Shown here in pieces: positions 1 to 8,488 of a stretch of DNA of 64,000 bases. The translations under genes were made by a program, and so were the position numbers. Each line of letters opens with the position of its first letter. Position 1 is the first letter of the stretch. This stretch comes from Paraburkholderia sp. PREW-6R (GTDB lineage Bacteria; Pseudomonadota; Gammaproteobacteria; Burkholderiales; Burkholderiaceae), in the NCBI RefSeq assembly GCF_039621805.1, contig NZ_CP155075.1, positions 124,001 to 188,000 of the forward strand, written 5' to 3'. Under the pieces are notes generated by a model. The model made no database searches and was not told where the DNA came from. It saw only the letters and a list, made by a program, of their open reading frames with translations.

Positions 1-2
1 GT

Positions 3-1766
3 TCGCTTGCGCAGGTCGCCGCGCACATGTCCGCGCCTGAAACTGTGGCGTTGAAGGAGCCTTCGCAGTTCAAATACATCGGCAAACTGCAGAAGAAGCG
101 GGGCGCAGCGGAGAAGGCGAGGGGTGCGTTTGTCTACAGCATCGACGTGTCGTTGCCGGGAATGCAGGTGGCGGTCATTACACGCGCTCCTGTCGTCAAT
201 GCACGTGTGCGCAGTGTGGATGCCAAAGCCGCGCTGGCGGTGCCGGGTGTGCGCCAGGTTTTACAGATTCCTGGGCGTCCTGACATTCTCGGCGGCAATC
301 AGGCGGGGGTGGCGGTGCTAGCCGATGACTACTGGTCGGCGCACAAGGGGCAGGCCGCGCTGCATGTGGAATGGGAAGATAGTCCGTTCGAGACTTTCGA
401 TAGCAACAGGCTCGCCGCGCAGCAGGCGGCGTGGCTCGACGATCCCGCAGCGCACGTCGTGCCCACCATTGAGCGTGGCGATGCAGTCACGGCATGGCCG
501 CATGGCGCGCGCGTTATCGAGGCTTCTTATTCGATGCCCTATAAGGCATCGAATCCGCTCGAGCCCGTGAACGTCACTGCGTGGGCAACAAACGGCGGGA
601 TCGAGTACTGGGGTGGACTGCAGGTGCCGTCGACCGTACTGGAAGCGGCTGAAGTCATTGGCGGCGTGCCGGCAAATCGTGTGGTCATGCACGAGTTTGT
701 TTCAGGCGGCAGCTTTGGTTCGCGTGAGTCGAAGTACTGGTTATTTGAAGTGACGTGGCTCGCGTTAAACGTGGGGAAGCCGGTCAAGCTGATGAATAGC
801 CGGGAAGATGAAATGCGCGCGCTCTTCTATCACTCGGCCAGTTATCACCGCGGCAAGGCGGTACTCGACACGCGCGGCAACCTGGCGACGTTGCAGTTAC
901 GCGCGGTGATGCCCGCTTCGCCGGAACAGTGGGAGCCGGGATACTTCGATCGTCCGGATCGAATGGATTACAGTACGACCGAAGCGATCAGCAAGTATGA
1001 GTTCGCCTATGATGCGCCGCACGTGGACATCGGCTGGGTGCGCCATGAGACCGGCGTGCCGACGGGGTGGTATCGCGCGGTGAGCTACATCCCGAACGTA
1101 TTCGCTGTCGAGTCGTTCATGGATGAGGCGGCGCATGCGGGGCATCGCGACCCGGTCGATTTCAGGCTTGCGCATATGAAAGACCCGAGGCACCAGGCAG
1201 TGTTGCGGGAGGCCGCAAAGCGTGCAGGATGGGGAAGTGCGTTGCCGGCCGGGACTGCTTTAGGCGTCGCGACCAATCAGGCTTATGGCAGTTACGTTGC
1301 GGTGGTCGCGCGGGCCGCTCATCGAGGTGATGGCGTCGTGATCGAGAAGCTGACCTGTGTCGCGGATTGCGGTCTGGCTGTTTCGCCTGGCGGGGTCGAG
1401 GAGCAGCTATACGGAGGGTTGATGTGGGGCCTCGGACATGCGACGGCGGATCGGATCGATATCCGGCATGGACAGGTCGAGCAGAAGAACTTCGAGACGT
1501 ACCGGGTGATGCGCATGACCGACATGCCGGAGGTCGATATTGTGATCGTGCAAGGGGATACGTCGAAGCCGGGTGGCGTTGGGGAGTTGTCGAGTCCATC
1601 GGTTGCGCCGGCGGTGGCGAATGCGGTGTTCCGGCTCACCGGGAAACGGCTGCGGGACACACCGTTTGATCTGGCGAGGATGCGCGCAAAAGCGGTCAAC
1701 GCGGTGAATCATGACGATGCTGAAACGTCTGCGAACCTGGATGCGCCTGATGGACCGGATATTTGA
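3..1766 (+). CDS. Molybdenum hydroxylase large subunit, isoquinoline 1-oxidoreductase beta (IorB) type, 5' end cut by window
   Basis: The reading frame is open from the first bases of the window, so the N-terminal part lies outside; an internal ATG at 27 is probably not the true start. About 587 codons are visible against roughly 700-750 for the family. Early residues (FKYIGKLQKKRGAAEKARG) match the hinge typical of aldehyde oxidase/xanthine dehydrogenase-like proteins, where the second domain binds the molybdopterin cofactor. GGSFGSRES (nt about 705-730) is the FGG(R/S)-like cofactor loop, and GGVGELSSPSVAPA near the C-terminus carries the expected active-site Glu. Family members hydroxylate N-heterocycles or oxidise aldehydes, pairing with a small [2Fe-2S] IorA subunit that should lie upstream of the window. 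The substrate cannot be read from the sequence. Confidence 0.85.
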   Translation, partial: SLAQVAAHMSAPETVALKEPSQFKYIGKLQKKRGAAEKARGAFVYSIDVSLPGMQVAVITRAPVVNARVRSVDAKAALAVPGVRQVLQIPGRPDILGGNQAGVAVLADDYWSAHKGQAALHVEWEDSPFETFDSNRLAAQQAAWLDDPAAHVVPTIERGDAVTAWPHGARVIEASYSMPYKASNPLEPVNVTAWATNGGIEYWGGLQVPSTVLEAAEVIGGVPANRVVMHEFVSGGSFGSRESKYWLFEVTWLALNVGKPVKLMNSREDEMRALFYHSASYHRGKAVLDTRGNLATLQLRAVMPASPEQWEPGYFDRPDRMDYSTTEAISKYEFAYDAPHVDIGWVRHETGVPTGWYRAVSYIPNVFAVESFMDEAAHAGHRDPVDFRLAHMKDPRHQAVLREAAKRAGWGSALPAGTALGVATNQAYGSYVAVVARAAHRGDGVVIEKLTCVADCGLAVSPGGVEEQLYGGLMWGLGHATADRIDIRHGQVEQKNFETYRVMRMTDMPEVDIVIVQGDTSKPGGVGELSSPSVAPAVANAVFRLTGKRLRDTPFDLARMRAKAVNAVNHDDAETSANLDAPDGPDI

Positions 1767-1888
1767 TGACAAGAGCGCGACAGCTATTGCCCATGCCTGG
1801 GCGACCGGATGTCGCCGCTAAAGGTGAACTCATCGTCCTCGCAGCCGGTGCGCCCGCTGCGCTGGAAAAAGTGTTGCCGGCACGGTAA
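1766..1888 (+). CDS. Possible 40-residue ORF coupled to the IorB gene
   Basis: The ATG overlaps the upstream stop (TGATG), which suggests translational coupling. The product is 40 residues, hydrophobic in its second half (ELIVLAAGAPAALEKV), and ends at TAA 1886-1888. I do not recognise it. It could be a remnant of an accessory gene that once followed the hydroxylase, or a chance overlap. Confidence 0.2.
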   Translation: MTRARQLLPMPGRPDVAAKGELIVLAAGAPAALEKVLPAR

Positions 1889-2041
1889 CTTAATAGCGAA
1901 CACGTGTGAGACATGGGCGATGAGCCGTGAAGGCAAAATCAACGCGATAATGCGCAAGCAGCCAGGCTGCATCTGACGGTTTCAGTCGCAGGCATCGGAA
2001 AACAATTGTTCAGTATCCGTTGACAACAGTGAGGAATCACC

Positions 2042-3112
2042 ATGCGCCGCTTCGTCCGGTCAACCCTGTCGGGTCTTTGCGCCGCAGCGGCGCTAGTCGC
2101 CATTCCGATCGATTCGCCTGCCTGCACGCGGGTTGTCTACCTTGGTGACAATAACGACGTCATCACAGCCCGATCGATGGACTGGAAACTCGACATTTCG
2201 ACCAATCTGTACATTCTTCCGCGTGGCATTGCCCGCAATGGCGAGGCGGGTCCGAATTCACTTAGATGGACCGCCCGATACGGTAGCGTGGTCGCGACCG
2301 GCTACGACGTCTCCACCACCGACGGCATGAATGAGAAAGGCCTGGCGGCGGAACTGCTCTGGCTCGTCGAATCGCAATATCCGGCCTTCGACAAAAACTC
2401 GAAGCCGGGACTGACCATTGCCGCGTGGGCGCAATACGTGCTGGACAATTTCGCAACGGTTTCAGAAGCGGTCGCCGCACTGGAGAAAGAGCCCTTCACC
2501 ATTGTCACGGACAATGTCCCCGGAGAAAAGCGGCTCGCCACGCTGCACCTTGCCATGTCGGATGCTACCGGCGACAGCGCTATCGTCGAGTACATCGCCG
2601 GCAAGCAGGTCATCCACCACGGCAGGCAGTATCAGGTCATGACCAACTCGCCGACTTTCGACGAACAGCTTGCCCTCAACGAGTACTGGGGACGTATTGG
2701 TGGCACGGCCTGGTTGCCCGGTACAAACCGTTCCGCGGACAGATTCGCGCGCGCTTCGTTTTACATCAATGCCATTCCTAAAAGCGAAGACCCCGTCGTC
2801 GCCCTTGCCAGCGTATTCAGTGTGATCCGCAATGTGTCCGTGCCGTTCGGCATTACCACTCCGGACGAGCCGAACATCTCGTCCACCCGCTGGCGCACCG
2901 TGGCCGATCACAAGCGCCTGCTTTACTTCTTTGAATCGGCGTTGACACCTAATACGTTCTGGGTCGATCTGAAGAAGCTTGATTTCTCGGCAGGCGCACC
3001 CGTCAAACGTCTCGACCTCGGCAAGGACCAGCGCAATACGTTCGACGGCGAAGTGTCCAGAGACTTCCAGCCTGCGCCGCCGTTTCAATTCCTCGGTCTG
3101 AGCGGCGGGTAA
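2042..3112 (+). CDS. Exported linear amide C-N hydrolase, choloylglycine hydrolase / penicillin V acylase family
   Basis: A 356-residue Ntn-hydrolase. A hydrophobic signal peptide ends in SPA, directly before Cys28 in SPACTRVVY. Cleavage there would free the N-terminal cysteine nucleophile, as in this family. Other family landmarks are visible: ARSMDW (Arg and Asp), MNEKGLAAE, TNSPTFDEQ (the Asn oxyanion position) and ADRFARASFY (late Arg). The length is normal. Members cleave amide bonds in bile salts, penicillin V or acyl-homoserine lactones. With a non-gut host suggested by context, acyl-homoserine lactone or other periplasmic amide cleavage is more likely than bile salts, but this is inference. 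It stands alone, 150 bp after the previous reading frame and convergent with the multicopper oxidase. Confidence 0.88.
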   Translation: MRRFVRSTLSGLCAAAALVAIPIDSPACTRVVYLGDNNDVITARSMDWKLDISTNLYILPRGIARNGEAGPNSLRWTARYGSVVATGYDVSTTDGMNEKGLAAELLWLVESQYPAFDKNSKPGLTIAAWAQYVLDNFATVSEAVAALEKEPFTIVTDNVPGEKRLATLHLAMSDATGDSAIVEYIAGKQVIHHGRQYQVMTNSPTFDEQLALNEYWGRIGGTAWLPGTNRSADRFARASFYINAIPKSEDPVVALASVFSVIRNVSVPFGITTPDEPNISSTRWRTVADHKRLLYFFESALTPNTFWVDLKKLDFSAGAPVKRLDLGKDQRNTFDGEVSRDFQPAPPFQFLGLSGG

Positions 3113-3160
3113 CTCAAGCCATCTGGAACGGTCGCACCAGAAGCGGCCGGACACGGTTTG

Positions 3161-5407
3161 CTATGGCTGCGTGGCCACCTGTACGCGGTTGCCCGCGCGG
3201 CAAATGGGAGCGTTGAGTGCAAGATCGATATCGGGTCGCTTTCCTGCCGCCTGCCTCATCCACGATTGGACGCGTGCGCCGGCGGCAGCAATGGGCGTCG
3301 TGAGGCGCGATATCAACGCGTTGGCCGGCGATAACACCTCGATGTTTTGCATCATGCCGGCGTCTTCGTGATCGAGGATATGGCAATGCATGACAAATTC
3401 GCCGGTGAAATCCTCGTAGCGGGTGCGCGTCAGAACCGTATAGCCAGGCTTGAGAAACAGCGTGTCGAGAAACACACCGTGCAGCGCACAGTATTCGAGA
3501 TCGCCCGTGGCGATCTCATCGGCCGTACACGCGCCGCTCGTGTCGAAGATCGACTTGCCGCTGGCGTTGCGGATATCGATCACTTCGAATGGATTCACGT
3601 GAATATGGAATACATGGCCGCCCGCTGCGGTCGCCGTCAGTTGCCACTCGTCGGCGGTGCCGAGCGTCGCTGCGTAGTCGACGCGTGACGGATCGTATGT
3701 GTGGCCGTCGATCATGAATTGCAGCGCGCCGTTTGTTACGGCGACGTCGAATGTGGTCGGTGTCTTTACGTGGACAGGCCCCTCGATCGGCTTGTGCGGT
3801 GCGAACACATGCGTATCGAGGTGGCGCAGGTCCGCGAGCACGTCGGCAGGCAAATCGCTGTTGGCTTCGACCAGCCGGTTGCGCACATACTGCCAATACT
3901 TCGTATGACCGGCACCGTCGGTCGCGTAGTCGGGGATGTCCGTACCCGTGCCGACGCGCGCAAACGACAGCAGGCGGCGGTCTTTCACATTGCCTGCGTT
4001 CGGCCGATAGTTGATTGTCGTGGACGCCTCGGCCGCTTCGTCGAGGATGCAGTAGAGCCCGGGGCGAGGGAATGCGACGAGCACGTCGCTACGGTAACCG
4101 GGGTTTAGCGTCGTGACGTCCTTTTCCACCATCGCGTTGCGGGTCAGCCCGTCAACGGCGATTTCCACCTGCTTGACGACCTCTCCGCTGCACAGGGTGT
4201 CGAGCGTCGTGGCCTGGCTTGCTTTGCTGCGATTGCCGGCGAGCAGCGACATGGCCTGCGCGGTCGTGCTGTCGAGATGGCTGTCCTCGTAGGCATCGTT
4301 CGAGGCTTCGGTTGGCGCGACTATCGCGCGCACGATCTTCACGTTGATCGTATCGCGATTGCCACCATGCACGAGTCGCAAGCGCTGGATTTCACCCGCC
4401 GGTACGCGCTCGTGCGTGGACGGAAAGACCGGTTGCACTTTTCCGTTGATCTGCGTGTAACGGCCTGAGATAGCCCATGTCGTGTTGAACTGACCCGCGT
4501 GTCCGGGCCGCGGATCGGCGACGAAGTTGAGCTGGTGTGAATAGTTGCGAAGCTCGCCGACCGTTCCTCGCGGGCAAATCCATTCGAATGTGGTCGGGTC
4601 GGCAAGCGGCGCGGCGCTCGGCGAGGCGTTGTCGAAGCAGCCATATTCGACCTGCTGGAACATCAGGACATGCTCGCGAAACGCGGCTTTCGTCTGGGCG
4701 CCATGCAGAATCGTGTCGATATCGGCGATGCCGTCGTTGGCCGCGCGCTGCGCCGCCGTGCGATTCCCTCGCACGATCAGCACACCCTCGAGGCCGCTCG
4801 ACACGTCGATCGCTGTCGATCCATGGGAATGCGAGTGATACCAGAATGTACCCGCCGGGTGGTTGCGCGGTATCTGATAGCTGTAATCGAAAGACGTGCC
4901 CGGCGGCAATGCGACAAAAACATTGTCCGAATGTCCCGATGGCGACACATGCATGCCATGGGTATGCAGGTTGACCGTATTGAAGCAATGGGGCGTGTCA
5001 TGAGGCGCATCCGGCGGACACGTCGCGACCGATTCGGGCGGGAGATGATTGGCCACGTGAACATTGAGCGTCCCGCCTGGTGTCACGTTCACCGTGGTCC
5101 CAAGCGGGCAGCCGTTGTAAGCGCGCATGTTCAACGTGTCGTACGCGTCGGTAGACGGGTTGTACAAACGATAGGTCGCATAGCTTACATTGAGCGTCAC
5201 CGACGTCGTGCCGTTCACCGGGAACACACTGACGCCGCAATCGGGACGCGCGAAGAGCGTGGCCTCCGCAACGCCGAGCGCCGCCTTCGGATTACCCAGA
5301 TCAACGAACGAACGCGTGTCACCGGATATGGGTTGAGCGAATGCGGTAAGCCAGCCACAGGACGCCACGCACGCGAGAAGAGCGGCAAACCATCGAATGG
5401 ACCGCAT
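3161..5407 (-). CDS. Periplasmic multicopper oxidase
   Basis: A 748-residue protein with an N-terminal signal peptide (ALLACVASCGWLTAFAQP). All four copper-binding segments are present: HTHGMHVSP near residue 150, HSHSHGS near 190, HIHVNP near 600 and HCHILDHEDAGMM near 675. The last supplies the type 1 Cys, His and Met ligands plus type 3 His. It therefore should hold the mononuclear type 1 site and the trinuclear cluster and reduce oxygen to water while oxidising phenols, metals or other small reductants. It is longer than CueO-type enzymes (about 500 residues) because of insertions in the middle. No copper-resistance genes adjoin it, so a role in copper tolerance is not supported by context. 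The substrate is unknown. Confidence 0.9.
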   Translation of the reverse strand: MRSIRWFAALLACVASCGWLTAFAQPISGDTRSFVDLGNPKAALGVAEATLFARPDCGVSVFPVNGTTSVTLNVSYATYRLYNPSTDAYDTLNMRAYNGCPLGTTVNVTPGGTLNVHVANHLPPESVATCPPDAPHDTPHCFNTVNLHTHGMHVSPSGHSDNVFVALPPGTSFDYSYQIPRNHPAGTFWYHSHSHGSTAIDVSSGLEGVLIVRGNRTAAQRAANDGIADIDTILHGAQTKAAFREHVLMFQQVEYGCFDNASPSAAPLADPTTFEWICPRGTVGELRNYSHQLNFVADPRPGHAGQFNTTWAISGRYTQINGKVQPVFPSTHERVPAGEIQRLRLVHGGNRDTINVKIVRAIVAPTEASNDAYEDSHLDSTTAQAMSLLAGNRSKASQATTLDTLCSGEVVKQVEIAVDGLTRNAMVEKDVTTLNPGYRSDVLVAFPRPGLYCILDEAAEASTTINYRPNAGNVKDRRLLSFARVGTGTDIPDYATDGAGHTKYWQYVRNRLVEANSDLPADVLADLRHLDTHVFAPHKPIEGPVHVKTPTTFDVAVTNGALQFMIDGHTYDPSRVDYAATLGTADEWQLTATAAGGHVFHIHVNPFEVIDIRNASGKSIFDTSGACTADEIATGDLEYCALHGVFLDTLFLKPGYTVLTRTRYEDFTGEFVMHCHILDHEDAGMMQNIEVLSPANALISRLTTPIAAAGARVQSWMRQAAGKRPDIDLALNAPICRAGNRVQVATQP

Positions 5408-5806
5408 AGGGACTCCGCTTCAGGTCGAGTGTGGGGAATTTCAATGAAGGCCGGCACGCTCAGAGAAAAGAATCTCGCTGGCGCCGGAATGACCCGCCCG
5501 GTGCCGCCTTTCGGACACGTACGGCGGGTCGGCCGCTTACAGCGTGGTGACTATAATCGGCGCAAAAGTATCTGGAATTGAGCAGTCACTAAACCATGAG
5601 GTCTTGTCGCGTTTCACCGTCATGCCGGGCGTGCCAGCGGCACGGCCGTTGGGAAACCGTCAGGCACGCGGCCGGACCACGCTCATCGGTCATGAGCCCG
5701 GAGGTGGCATTAATAAACCGCTCGTCTGTAAGGTAGCTGAACGGAAAGTCAGCGCAAGTTGCCGCCGCCATCTGGCCGGCCGCGGCGCGCTGCGCTATCC
5801 CTTGGG
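5408..5806. other. Intergenic region upstream of the multicopper oxidase
   Basis: About 400 bases lie between the multicopper oxidase start and the aldo/keto reductase stop, both on the minus strand. I see no credible gene; the small frames here are Arg/Pro-rich and lack ribosome binding sites. It probably holds the oxidase promoter and the end of the upstream transcript. No strong terminator hairpin was identified. Confidence 0.5.
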
Positions 5807-6946
5807 TCACGTTGCCGGGCCTGGCGCCAGGTCCTCGACGCCCGGCGTCAGGCCGCCGAGAAAGTCCGGATGTTTGGCGGTGGTGTCGAAGTAGCTGGAC
5901 GTCTTGAATAATTCGTATTTGCCCTCCAACGCGAATAGCCGGGTCTTGTCCGCCATCTCAGCAACCTGGTCGACAGACATGGGCCGGAAGGTTCGGGTCG
6001 CCTCGAATGCCTGGTCGAGCACCTTCTGATTGTCGATTCCGGTAATCACCACCGACGTCGGCATGTTAAGCGAGAAATGCAGCATATCCACCGGTGAAAG
6101 CGGAACGCCGCTCTTCAGTATGACGCTGTCGCCGAACGTCTTCATGCCGAGCACGCCGATCTGTTGCCTCACGAGTTCAGGCAGCACCAGATGGCCGAAA
6201 CTGCGAAAGTGCGCGTCCATGACATTCAGTGGCATCTGCACGGTGTCGAAGTGGAACCCGTATTTCTCGGCGGTCGCCAGCATGTACAAATGCACGCGTG
6301 GATCTTTGTGTCCCGTGAAGCCGATGTAGCGCACCTTGCCTGCCTTTTTCGCGGCTACCAGTGCTTCGAGCGCACCGTCTTTGGCAAAAATGCGGTCAGG
6401 GTCGTCGAAGCGCAGTATTTCATGAAACTGCACGAGGTCGATGTGATCGACTTTCATCCTTTGCAACGATTCGTCGAGTTGCTGCTGCGCCGACGTGCGG
6501 GTGCGGCCGTCGATTTTCGTCATCAGGAACGCCTTGTTGCGATACCCGCCTTGCGACAATGCGGCGCCCATGCGTAGCTCACTCTGACCGCCGTTGTAGT
6601 CCCACGAGTTGTCCAGAAAATTGATGCCACGGTCCAGCGCGGCATGAATCAGCTTGACGGCCATTTGCGCATCGACCGGAGGCTTGCCGATGTGCGAGCC
6701 GCCAAGGCCGATGGCCGACACCTTCTCGCCGGTGCGCCCGAGCGTCCGGTACAGCATATCGCCACGCAGTTCGCCGGCATCCGTCACGCGCAGCAGCATG
6801 CGCGGGTCGAGCGACCCGGTCGTGCCGTCCGGGTTGACCGGCTGCGCAGGCTGCGACGACATCGTCTGGGCGGCCGCATTGCCGCCTGCAGCCGCCGCCG
6901 CCGCCGCGCCAGCCGCGGTTCGCTGCAGGAAAGTACGACGCTTCAT
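5807..6946 (-). CDS. Tat-exported aldo/keto reductase
   Basis: A 379-residue protein opening with a twin-arginine signal (MKRRTFLQRTAAG followed by an Ala-rich stretch), implying folding with cofactor before export. The reductase core begins near residue 65 (YRTLGRTGEKVSAIGLGG). The catalytic tetrad is visible as the Asp and Tyr of NSWDYNGG, the Lys of LMTKIDG and the His of LVQFHEI. The enzyme should use NAD(P)H to interconvert a carbonyl and an alcohol, which is odd for a periplasmic protein unless the nicotinamide is retained. A strong GGAGG site precedes the ATG, which lies one base after the larB stop, so it is almost certainly co-transcribed with larCEB. The substrate is unknown. Confidence 0.88.
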   Translation of the reverse strand: MKRRTFLQRTAAGAAAAAAAGGNAAAQTMSSQPAQPVNPDGTTGSLDPRMLLRVTDAGELRGDMLYRTLGRTGEKVSAIGLGGSHIGKPPVDAQMAVKLIHAALDRGINFLDNSWDYNGGQSELRMGAALSQGGYRNKAFLMTKIDGRTRTSAQQQLDESLQRMKVDHIDLVQFHEILRFDDPDRIFAKDGALEALVAAKKAGKVRYIGFTGHKDPRVHLYMLATAEKYGFHFDTVQMPLNVMDAHFRSFGHLVLPELVRQQIGVLGMKTFGDSVILKSGVPLSPVDMLHFSLNMPTSVVITGIDNQKVLDQAFEATRTFRPMSVDQVAEMADKTRLFALEGKYELFKTSSYFDTTAKHPDFLGGLTPGVEDLAPGPAT

Positions 6947-6947
6947 G

Positions 6948-7667
6948 TCAGGACTCCTCCGAAAGCGGTGACGCTTCGCCGGATGCGATTGCCACCTGTG
7001 CGACAGCGCGATCCATCATGTGGACGATGCGCAAAGCGGCGCACGCCGCGCCAAATCCGTTGTCGATATTGACTGTCGCGATACCTGGCGAACAGCTTGC
7101 AAGGATGGCGTTCAGGGCCGTGTGACCGCCGGCCGCGACGCCGTAGCCAACCGACGTCGGCACGGCGATCAACGCGCTGTGCGTGAGGCCGGCGACGACA
7201 GTCGGCAGTGCCGCGTCCATCCCGGCGACGACGATCAGCACTGGATATAGACGGATTGCGTCGATCCGTTCCGTCAAGCGCCACAGCCCGGCAACACCGA
7301 TATCGGCGAATAACTCAATGGCCTCGCCGTAATAGCGGAGCGTTCGCTCCGCTTCACGCGCGACCGGAATGTCCGACGTGCCCGCCGCCAGCAACGCAAT
7401 GCGTGGTGCGCGTGTGAGCGGCGCGGTAGCGCCGAGTCGCGCGGTCGACGACACCGCACAATAGTCGAGCCGTGCGCGGTGCGCTTCCGGCAACGCTTCG
7501 AACTGCGCAGGAGCGAGCCGCGTGATCAACAGGCGAACCTGACGCGCGACGGCAGCCTCGACGATATACGCGATCTGATCAACAGATTTGCCTGCTGCAA
7601 AGACCACTTCATCGAGGCCTGTACGCGCCGAGCGTTCGTAATCGAAGTTGACCTCGCTGCTTTTCAT
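6948..7667 (-). CDS. larB: LarB, nickel-pincer cofactor biosynthesis (AIR-carboxylase-like)
   Basis: LarB carboxylates and hydrolyses nicotinic acid adenine dinucleotide, giving the dicarboxypyridine mononucleotide precursor of the nickel-pincer nucleotide (established for the family). The 239-residue protein has the PurE-like fold signatures: LLAAGTSDIPVAREA, LIVVAGMDAALPTVVAGL, and VGYGVAAGGHTALNAIL near the C-terminus. The start at 7667 is chosen because its ATG overlaps the larE stop (ATGA). A longer frame to 7859 would add an Arg-rich stretch overlapping larE and is rejected. It lies third in larC-larE-larB, ahead of the aldo/keto reductase. Confidence 0.93.
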   Translation of the reverse strand: MKSSEVNFDYERSARTGLDEVVFAAGKSVDQIAYIVEAAVARQVRLLITRLAPAQFEALPEAHRARLDYCAVSSTARLGATAPLTRAPRIALLAAGTSDIPVAREAERTLRYYGEAIELFADIGVAGLWRLTERIDAIRLYPVLIVVAGMDAALPTVVAGLTHSALIAVPTSVGYGVAAGGHTALNAILASCSPGIATVNIDNGFGAACAALRIVHMMDRAVAQVAIASGEASPLSEES

Positions 7668-8488
7668 GTCTGCTCCGTCAGGAATGCGCTGCCAGTCCGA
7701 TACGGCGCGAAGCCAAGCGTTGCGGGAACGCTCCGGTGTTGCAGAAGGCCGTATCGCCGTTCGATCTCGACGCGCAGCGCGGCTTCGATTTGCGGCGTCA
7801 TGGCCGTAAGGCTTCGCGAGTCCAGCTCGACGACGACGCCGCTCGCGCGCACGCGGCACCGCACCGTTTGCGGCGACAACTTAGATGCGACGAGTTTCTC
7901 AACTGCGTGGACGAATTCGAGCGAAGCAGGTTCGATCCGGATGCCCGTTTCGATGCGGCTCGACAAACATGGCGCGGCGGGCAATTCCGCAATTTCACCG
8001 AGTCCGAGCCGTCGCGCTATTTCGCGTACGGTCGCTTTGTCGACATTGGCTTCCACAAACGGATGACGCACGTGATGGTCGCGTGCCGCAAGCAGACCAG
8101 GCCGGTACTCGCCGAGATCGTCGAGATTCGCGCCGGACACAATCTGCGAATGGGTATGCGCACTGATCGTTTCATAGAGTGCGCTTTTGCAGAAGAAGCA
8201 ACGGTTGACCGGATTCGCCCGGTATTGCGCACTGGCGAACTCCCCGGCGTCGATCACTGTCAGGGACCAGCCTTCGTCACTCGCGAGTCGGCGCACGCGC
8301 GCCGTGGCCTCTGCGGGCACAGCGGGTGAACTCGCATGTACGACGTGTACGGCCGCGCCGGTACGCGCCGCCTCCCGGTGCGCGAGCGTCGCAAGCGTCA
8401 TACTGTCCACGCCGCCGCTGACTGCAACGGTCATGTCGCCGATGGCTTCGAGTGTGTAGGCAAGCGCAGCTTCCACAGTGTTGGACAT
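7664..8488 (-). CDS. larE: LarE, ATP-dependent sulfur insertase for the nickel-pincer cofactor
   Basis: A 274-residue PP-loop ATP pyrophosphatase. SGGVDSMTLA near residue 24 is the PP-loop. NRCFFCKSALYE and SGANLDDLGEYRPG follow as in LarE. LPAAPCLSSRIETG contains the conserved Cys expected to be the sacrificial sulfur donor of single-cysteine LarE proteins (Cys176 in Lactobacillus plantarum). LarE adenylates the carboxylates of the LarB product and converts them to thiocarboxylates. Its ATG overlaps the larC stop by one base (TAATG) and its stop overlaps the larB ATG, so the three are translationally coupled. Confidence 0.93.
   Translation of the reverse strand: MSNTVEAALAYTLEAIGDMTVAVSGGVDSMTLATLAHREAARTGAAVHVVHASSPAVPAEATARVRRLASDEGWSLTVIDAGEFASAQYRANPVNRCFFCKSALYETISAHTHSQIVSGANLDDLGEYRPGLLAARDHHVRHPFVEANVDKATVREIARRLGLGEIAELPAAPCLSSRIETGIRIEPASLEFVHAVEKLVASKLSPQTVRCRVRASGVVVELDSRSLTAMTPQIEAALRVEIERRYGLLQHRSVPATLGFAPYRTGSAFLTEQT

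Noticed and set aside
3161..5407. Multicopper oxidase as part of a copper-resistance island
   Set aside because: No copA, copB, cus or cueR-like genes adjoin it, and the only nearby regulator belongs to other genes.
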